In this document: one piece after another, positions 57,301-64,000 of the stretch | How positions within the stretch are numbered: position 1 is the first letter of the stretch | How the letters are laid out: every line of letters begins with the position of its first letter | NCBI GenBank assembly: GCA_016802295.1 | Contig: JAESIW010000065.1 | Location: 992,001-1,056,000 of the forward strand | Source: Brachionus rotundiformis | Lineage: Eukaryota > Rotifera > Eurotatoria > Ploima > Brachionidae | Length of the DNA: 64,000 bases | Direction: 5' to 3' | Notes under the pieces: generated by a model | The model's database searches: none | Seen by the model: only the letters and a program-made list of their open reading frames with translations | What the model was told of the DNA's origin: nothing | Program-made: the position numbers and the translations under genes

Positions 57301-59203
57301 TACTCTTGTTCCTAATTATGGAATCGGAAATTTGGTCTTGACTCAAAAATGTCTGTATCTACTGGAATTGGGAACGAATAGAAGAAAAGTAATTGCAGAA
57401 ATCAAAGATATCATTTCAATTGAAAAAGCCCAGTACAGTAGTGGTTTTTTTAACTCTAAGCCAGCTCTTAAAATGAACATTTTAAATGGTTGTTTTATTA
57501 ATAAATAAGAATATTGAATTAAATTTAATTAAAACAAATAGAAGTTGTTCATATTTGCCCAGATAACGAAGTTAATGTTTGGTACCTACTACTTAATGAG
57601 CTGTGTTCTTCATTCCGTATTGCTAATGAAACAAAAGATTCTTCATTAATTCAACTAGCTGCAATAAATGTAATCTTGATGGACACGGTTTTACAAAGGT
57701 ATGTTAAGTCCTTACTTTTATTCTCTTTAAATCAATTTTATTCAAGTGGATTGAACTCTTTGGCTGATTATTCCAGAGATTTGGATAAATCTTTAAAACA
57801 TCTAAGCTACTACACATTGCACAAATTTCATTCTACCAAGTTCAATATGTCTAAGGATGCCAAAAAATTACTTCACTTAAAAATTAATCCATCGATAAGA
57901 GAATACTCTTCTCAAAGTATCGAATCAATTATTTATGTAAATATAGATGACTTGCCAACTGTTTGGTGTGCTGTTGGAAACAGAATTAAAATTTTTGATG
58001 CAATTACTTGGAACGATGAAACAAATGAAATTAAATTAGATAACAAAATTGTATAAATGATTATTGAAACTTATTATTAAACTAAATAACCTTTTTAAAC
58101 TAATTAATAAATTATCAATAGACTTGTCTGATGCACGAGCCAATAAATTCTAAAATTTGGATCAGTATATTGGGAAACTTTTTTTACATTATGGATGTTC
58201 AAACACGATCGTTTAACCAGAAAATACAAGTTCATTCAGATATCATAATTTGCATTGTTAATTTCACTTTAATCAGGTAATATGATTTAAGTTTTCTTCA
58301 ATAAATTAAGCAATTAATAATGAAATGATTTTTAAGCAAAGTTTTAACAGCATCGGCAAATGGCGAAATTTTTGTTTGGGATACCAGAACTCTGGAAAAA
58401 GTTGATTCATTCAATACTTTTCAAGCAACTGGTAAACAATTAAAATTAATAGAGATAAAAGCATCACAAAAATATTTACTATCAAGTAGATCGAAAAAAA
58501 ATTTATTTAACAATATAGAAATTAATTTTATTTTAGTTTATTTGAAACAAATCGATTTATTTGACGAGTTTTTTCAATTGAAAAACAGCTTAAAGTTTAA
58601 TAATGGTGAAAATAATGAGCTTATTAGTTGTGCATGTTTGAATTATGACAAAGAAACCAATGAAGAATTTGTATTGTTTTAAATTAATTAATTTAACATG
58701 ACAAAATGTTAAATTTGTAAAAATTTTAAGTTGTGGGTTGGCAATACTGTCAATGGTATTGTTTCAGTTTGGAGCTTGAAAAATTTTGAACTAAAAATGA
58801 GAGTAGGAGTTGATGATTGCAAAGGATATAGATCTTGTTTGAGTGCCGATGGTTTAGTAATTAAAAAAAATATTTAAGAATTCAGAAATTTTATTTTTAA
58901 ATTAGATATGGGCTGGGTCTAAAGACGGAAGATTAATCATATTCAATTCAGAATCATTTGAATGCGAAAATTCATTAAAAGCTCATAATGACTCAATAAG
59001 ATCCCTTTGTAGCATTGATAACAAGTAAATTTAAATTTAAGTATAAAAAAATTCATAATTAATTTTTTTTTCTCAAAAGATTTGTGATTTCCGGATCAGG
59101 TAGTCGAGATGGCTCGATAGCCATTTGGAGACCTGAACTAATAAAAAGAAAAACAATTAAAGGATCAATTAGTAAAATGTTAATCGATGATAATAATAAT
59201 TAA
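54312..59203 (+). CDS. DENN domain protein with C-terminal WD40 repeats (DENND3-like Rab GEF)
   Basis: Twenty-two exons reconstruct to 1255 aa, near human DENND3 (about 1,200): 54312-54398, 54454-54606, 54652-54766, 54816-54943, 54992-55140, 55216-55336, 55391-55588, 55636-55785, 55833-55981, 56036-56146, 56211-56307, 56356-56589, 56643-56964, 57015-57123, 57160-57488, 57542-58050, 58122-58276, 58337-58485, 58537-58670, 58731-58856, 58906-59024, 59080-59203. uDENN: HSFVLTDMEGKRKFSVSLTYYREF; cDENN: DEFENQVFDLSLTLLFNR, FISKRAGLLTPILE, YVPLLPVSLLGYIEAPHPFI; dDENN follows. WD40 blades near the end include ASANGEIFVWD, GIVSVWSLK, GSKDGRLIIF and GSGSRDGSIAIW. DENND3 activates Rab12 in endosome/autophagy traffic. 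Every junction keeps phase. A few middle exon borders are less certain. Confidence 0.88.
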
Positions 59204-59253
59204 AAAAATTTGATTTTTTTGATAAAGAAAATAAAAATTATTTTCAAATTTAT

Positions 59254-61520
59254 TTATTCATCATCTTCTGGTAAAATGACACCTAAATTATCTTTTTTGC
59301 CACCAGGATAAACTGTATTATACAATTGCTTAATTTCTTTTTCCATCTTATCTATTTCTAAATTTTTAATTGTTAAAAAGCATCTTCCTCGATTGAGTTT
59401 ATTAAATTGTTCAATGCCATTTTCTCCCAAAAAATCAGTAATACCAATTTTCTCATTTCTGCCAGTCAGCGCCACAACTAACATCGAATCATCATCTAAT
59501 TTTTTATAAATTTTTGTGATATATTTTAAGACCCTAATTAATTCGTCACTGTCTATACTGTTGTTTTGTTGATTATTCTCAACATAAAATTGAGTCCATG
59601 TAAACTTGTTATTATTTACTGAGTCATTAAGCTTTTCGAAGGCTTTCTCATTGTTTTTGGCTTTGAAAAAATCAAAGTTTTTTGGGAAATTTTTCGCTGG
59701 AATTTTTCTGTCAATTAAAACACTCTTAATGGAGTTGTCAAGAAGCACTTTGAAAAAATTCTGATCAATATTAAGACCAGTTTGATAAATAAATTTGGAA
59801 ATGTTTGCAACATTGCTTAAATCATTGCTGTCAAAGGCTTCAAAAGGCACAGCAACATGATCTTTATAAACATTGGTGCATCCATTTACAATCACATCAC
59901 CAAATTCTAATCCTTGCCGAAGTTTAAGCAAAACAAGCTGAAGTGATGATTTAGCATCAATAACTGGGTTGTGAGCTGATTCTTGGATTAATTTTCTAAG
60001 ATTTTATTAGACATTTATATCAAAATATATATTCATAATACCCTAAAAATTGAGCCGATAATTTTCTTAAAGATGGCTTTATATCTCTATTACCTGATAC
60101 ATTGAATATTATACTAGTATCTATTACATAAGGATGAAACATCTTTTAATATAAAGTTAATTCGGTTTTAGAAATAGTTCTTGTTCTAGTTTAAATACCT
60201 TTAGGGCATGAAGATCATTGTTTAAACTCTGGCCGCATAAAATCGCGTCCGGCGGGAGTAATTCCCGAATTTTTTTTTGTACATCAAATAGGTCTATAGT
60301 GACCCCTTTCAAATGATTTTCATTAACTCCAGTAATACTATGACAATTAAAATAAATAAACTAAAACTTTATGAAAAACAATTTTCTTTACTGAGTGATA
60401 TAATTTTGAATTGGACGCCTAGGCTTAACAAATGTTTCATAAACGCATTCCATATTCTCGTTTGCCAAAGCAAGCCAAACTATTTCCATTTCACCATCAA
60501 TATTATAGCACATTTCACAATCGATAGAAAACAATGGACTTGAATTGTTAACAGGAGAATAGCTTTCCTTGGAAAATACATATTCTCTAACCTTGTCAGA
60601 ACAGCTTAAATCAAAGGGCAGTGGGTAATCTTCTCGTACCATTTGTACCACGTTAAGAAGCAAAGATGTTCTTGGTATTTTGTCTAAATCACTTGTTTCT
60701 GATTTAGATATTATTTTATCATTATTTTTAAGCTTTTCAAACAAAGCTTTATACTGATTTACAACTTGATTTCTTTTTTGCCTAAATTCTTCCTCTATAA
60801 AATTACACAAATAAAATTAAAATCAAATATATATATATATATAAACATGTTTACGATCTCTAATCTTCATCCATTGGGTTTGGGTTATTGGAATTGGAAT
60901 GAAATCAGTTAAGAAATCGTTTCCATTAAGATTGGATGATACAAATTCAATTGTGTTTAATTCTTCATTTTGGTTCAAGAATATTTTATGTACTTTATTG
61001 AAAGCTTGTTTATTCACTTCATGATCATACTCAGAAACATTATTAATTGTAATAAGGTTTACTGACTTCATGAATGAAGGACGAAGTATTTTGCACCATC
61101 TAAATTGTCTAAGTAGATTTTTGTTCATAATTCAGATAAAATAAACCTTGGATAAAATCTAAACTGATTCCCTATTAGACCAAACAAAACAACTCTTTGA
61201 ATGTCTTGAATAAAAAATTGTGGCAAAGTCCATTCCATTTTGTCATTGTTTTCGAAAGTTTTATCAAAAGACTTCAATTCATCAAGACACATAATTAATT
61301 TGGATTTTTTCTACAAAAGTAAATTAGATAATAAAAATAAGTGATACTAATCTTAAATTACCATTACGAATTTTTTTTTAAATCGAATTTTTTCAGAGAG
61401 TTGTTTTTCAAGGGCCAATCGATCAGATGTTTCAGGTGTTTGGCTTGACACTTTTGATTTTTTACATGTATTGGAACTTTCTGTTCCATCTTCTTCATAG
61501 ATAAAATTTGGTCGTTTCAT
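59254..61520 (-). CDS. REXO5-like 3'-5' RNA exonuclease
   Basis: Seven exons: 61362-61520, 61147-61310, 60855-61108, 60392-60794, 60199-60337, 60042-60142, 59254-59995; 653 aa. DEDDh catalytic motifs: FSIDCEM (Asp284, Glu286), the second Asp in GQSLNNDLHALK, and HNPVIDAKSSL with His and Asp. Upstream SYSPV-NNSSPLFS and LPPDAILCG match REXO5/NEF-sp rather than REXO4. The C-terminal 200 residues have the RRM-like fold expected for REXO5, weakly conserved. An AT dinucleotide repeat lies in intron 3 (about 60828-60842). REXO5 trims snoRNA and rRNA ends in the nucleolus. Tail-to-tail with the DENND3-like gene with only 50 bp between stops. Confidence 0.88.
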
Positions 61521-63165
61521 TTTATTTTTCAAATAAATAATTTGTAGTAAAAAAGAATTATTTAAATGAGGATTTAAGTTTCCTTACATATAATAATTTC
61601 TTTATAAAATAACGACTTTTTTTAGGTCTTAGACTAATTCAAAAATTTCAAACTTAACTTCACTTTTTTTATTTATCTACTAAATACTTAGTTTAATCTA
61701 GGACGTTTTGTTTTGATGAAAAAAATTAAAGAGTTTATATATGAGTCTTTAAGAATTTAAATCTTCTACGTTATCATGTTATTTTGATTGAATTTTGTAT
61801 TCATAAACCAAATAATTTAAATTTTATTTAAATTTAGACAAAACATGGTCAAAATAAGCCTAGTTTAATATATATTCTGTTAATAAAAAAAATTACTAAA
61901 TTAGCTAGTTAAAATCAAATAAATTTATTGTTCCAGTTAAAATGTATTTTTTTAAAAATTTAAGAATATATAAATATATAGCAATAAAAATATATTCTTC
62001 AAAAGATTTAAAGTGACCAACATTCTTCTCAAATTTATTCCTCCAAGCTTAAAGGCTGTTGAAATACCGTGACTGATTTATTAGAAATTCAAGTCATTTA
62101 GATATTAATCACCCAAAATGACTTTGTTCTCTATTGTAGATGAAAAATATTATCAATTCGGTAACCAAACATCAAAGAAAAACCTCTACAGCCTGATCCG
62201 AGAATTATAAACTGTAGACCCTTAGTTATTTTATACTTGTTATAAATTTAAGAACTTGGATACAAAACAAACATTTCCTTAGTTGTATGCTTAAAATTTT
62301 TTAATTAATTGTAAAACAAAGAAAATTTTAGTTTTGCAAAAATTACATTTTTAAGTTTTTCTTATTTCATATTTTTACTAATAATTAATAAATTAATTAA
62401 TTAGTTTGAATTTAAAATTTATTTGAAAAAGACAAATAATTAGTTTTGTCATTATTATTTAAAACTAAATTGTGTTGAATTAAAAAGAATATAGTCAATG
62501 CCAAATATATAAAATAAAAATTAGAGATTATAACTTAGTTCAATAATTTGCATTATTTTTATCGATTTATAAAAACACAAAGCAGTATTAATTTAAATGG
62601 ACATTACTTAAGGAAAAATTAAAATTTTTAGCGAAATTGGTTATGTATAAAGTGTTATTTTTAATTAATTTTCGATTAAATAGATCAAATATTCTTTTTT
62701 AAAAAACTCTAAATAAAATATAGTTCAATAATATGCTTAAATTTTAGATATTTCTTTATTAAGAATAAACAAAAAATTTAAAAAAAGTTTTAGAAAATGA
62801 AACAACTCAAAGTATTGTGTCTTGTGATAAAAATATGAGCTATGAGATATATACACTCAAGATCAAAATAATAGGCCTCAAATCGCTTAGTTACTTGATG
62901 ACATTTTCAGTCTAAGTAAGATAAAGCCTTAGAAAATATAAGATAAGAACAGATAGATAAAAAATTTACATTTATTCATCTTTATATTCAAAATTTTTAT
63001 CATCCAAAAATAGGTGAACATAGATAAAATTAAACGGTCGATCAATGAAAAATCAAGAGAAGATAATTAAAATAAATAGCTTTAAAAAATTAAGCAAATG
63101 AACAAAAAAGTTTTCATTATGTTTTTAAAAAAAAAAGATTCTTAGTTTATGATGATTATTGAAGT
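61521..63165. other. intergenic, AT-rich
   Basis: No gene, RNA or transposon could be supported. The upstream part is the promoter side of the REXO5-like gene and the far end the 3' UTR of Rab5. Confidence 0.55.
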
Positions 63166-63825
63166 CTATTTGCAAGCACATCCGGACGTTCCTGCTTGAT
63201 TTTGGTTGGCAGCTCCTACATTCACACCACTTCTGTTCTGATTTGTTCTAGACATCTGCTCACTTAGATCGGTTTTAGGTAGCTTTTTGGCAATTGATGT
63301 AAAAATGTCCATAACATTGGCAGCCGTCTTAGCCGAAGTCTCCATAAACAAAAGCGAATGCTCATCTGCATACTGCTTGGCTTCATCGTACGAAACAGCT
63401 CGTTTATTGGCTAAATCGAGCTTGTTTCCGGCCAAAGCGATAACAATGTTAGGACTAGCCTGGCGTTGGAGTTCTTTAACCCAAGTTTGGGCCTTTTGAA
63501 ATGTCTCTTTGTTAGATATGTCGTATACTACGATAGCTGCTTGAGCGCCTCGGTAGTACATGGGTGCTAGGGAATGGTAGCGTTCTTGGCCAGCCGTGTC
63601 CCAGATCTCGAATTTGACTGTGGTGTCGTCTATCTGAATGGTCTGTGTTAAAAAAGCCGCTCCTATGGTACTTTCTTGGAATTCATGAAACTGGCCCTTG
63701 ACAAAACGTAGCACTAAACTTGACTTGCCTACGGACGACTCGCCCAATAGGACAAGCTTAAACTGGCAAGTCTTACTAACAGTTCCGCCACCACCGCCAG
63801 AGCCTGATCTTGTTTGGGATGACAT
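63166..63825 (-). CDS. RAB5: Rab5 small GTPase
   Basis: Intronless, 219 aa. All nucleotide-binding boxes are intact: GESSVGKSS (28-36), the switch I Thr in QESTIGAAF, WDTAGQERY, AGNKLDL and ETSAKT. FLTQT and QFHEFQ are the Rab5-specific effector-site residues. The C-terminus ends GCACK, a CxC-type geranylgeranylation signal. A Gly-rich stretch (10-14) sits in the otherwise variable N-terminus. Rab5 controls early-endosome fusion and PI3P signalling. The less AT-biased codons reflect strong conservation. Rab5 in other animals has several introns, so a single open frame could mean a retrogene or lineage-wide intron loss. Confidence 0.97.
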   Translation of the reverse strand: MSSQTRSGSGGGGGTVSKTCQFKLVLLGESSVGKSSLVLRFVKGQFHEFQESTIGAAFLTQTIQIDDTTVKFEIWDTAGQERYHSLAPMYYRGAQAAIVVYDISNKETFQKAQTWVKELQRQASPNIVIALAGNKLDLANKRAVSYDEAKQYADEHSLLFMETSAKTAANVMDIFTSIAKKLPKTDLSEQMSRTNQNRSGVNVGAANQNQAGTSGCACK

Positions 63826-64000
63826 GTTAATAAATTATATAATCTATATGTGAGCAAAATTAAAGATATATGAGTAAAGTTTTTTTTCTTAGCTGGCGTT
63901 TAATGTTAAATTTGAGTGTCTCTTAAAAAATTATAAACATATTTCTTTCTTTTTTAGTCAAAAAATAGAAGAACGAAAATATGAAAAATAGCAAGGGGAT

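Noticed and set aside
60828..60842. AT dinucleotide repeat
   Set aside because: Short simple repeat inside an intron; noted in the gene entry, nothing unusual.
1..64000. CRISPR arrays, prokaryotic operons or defence systems
   Set aside because: None seen; spliced genes and animal-specific families show a eukaryotic nuclear genome.

Overview
The window is strongly AT-rich eukaryotic DNA. Most genes carry short introns, often 45-110 bp, with GT..AG borders and T-rich acceptors. The gene set is animal: an innexin gap-junction protein, a class A GPCR, GM2-activator-like proteins, an ABCG half-transporter, DENND3, TIM17 and Rab5. Innexin together with compact AT-rich genes points to a protostome invertebrate. 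A small-genome spiralian such as a monogonont rotifer is my best guess, but this is inference and not proven. All gene models below were spliced by hand from the sequence, checking reading phase at every junction.

Layout. 1-7 kb: WD40 protein (+), an unrecognised basic membrane-associated protein (-), a glycosyltransferase-like type II membrane protein (+) and an innexin (-). 7-19 kb: a sparse stretch with UBIAD1 (-), an intron-containing tRNA-Leu(CAA), a peptide-type GPCR (-), several decayed LINE pieces and TXNDC9 (-). 19-31 kb: a nine-exon ABCG half-transporter (-) and a PY-motif single-pass membrane protein (-) set in long gene-poor DNA with inverted repeats. 31-48 kb: a lipid-leaning neighbourhood of a TLC-domain protein, two tandem fatty acyl-CoA reductases, a class V aminotransferase, an ELOVL-type protein with altered catalytic motifs, secreted Cu/Zn SOD and two GM2-activator paralogues. 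48.5-51.2 kb: a tight same-strand run of DPM3, CDC123 and TIM17. 52-61.5 kb: a GLUT-type sugar transporter (-), a 22-exon DENND3-like Rab GEF (+) and a REXO5-like exonuclease (-). 63-64 kb: intronless Rab5 (-).

Mobile DNA consists of small relics. At least four fragments come from the C-terminal part of a non-LTR retrotransposon reverse transcriptase; one is flanked by a perfect 12-bp target-site duplication. There is also one complete piggyBac-like MITE with TTAA duplications, one lone end of the same terminal type, and a scrap of the aminotransferase gene left as a pseudogene.

Shared roles are limited. FAR, ELOVL, the TLC protein and the GM2-activator-like proteins all handle lipids. Rab5 and the DENND3-like GEF are both in endosomal traffic. 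DPM3 and UBIAD1 both work on isoprenoid lipids. No prokaryote-style system, CRISPR array or viral genome is visible.
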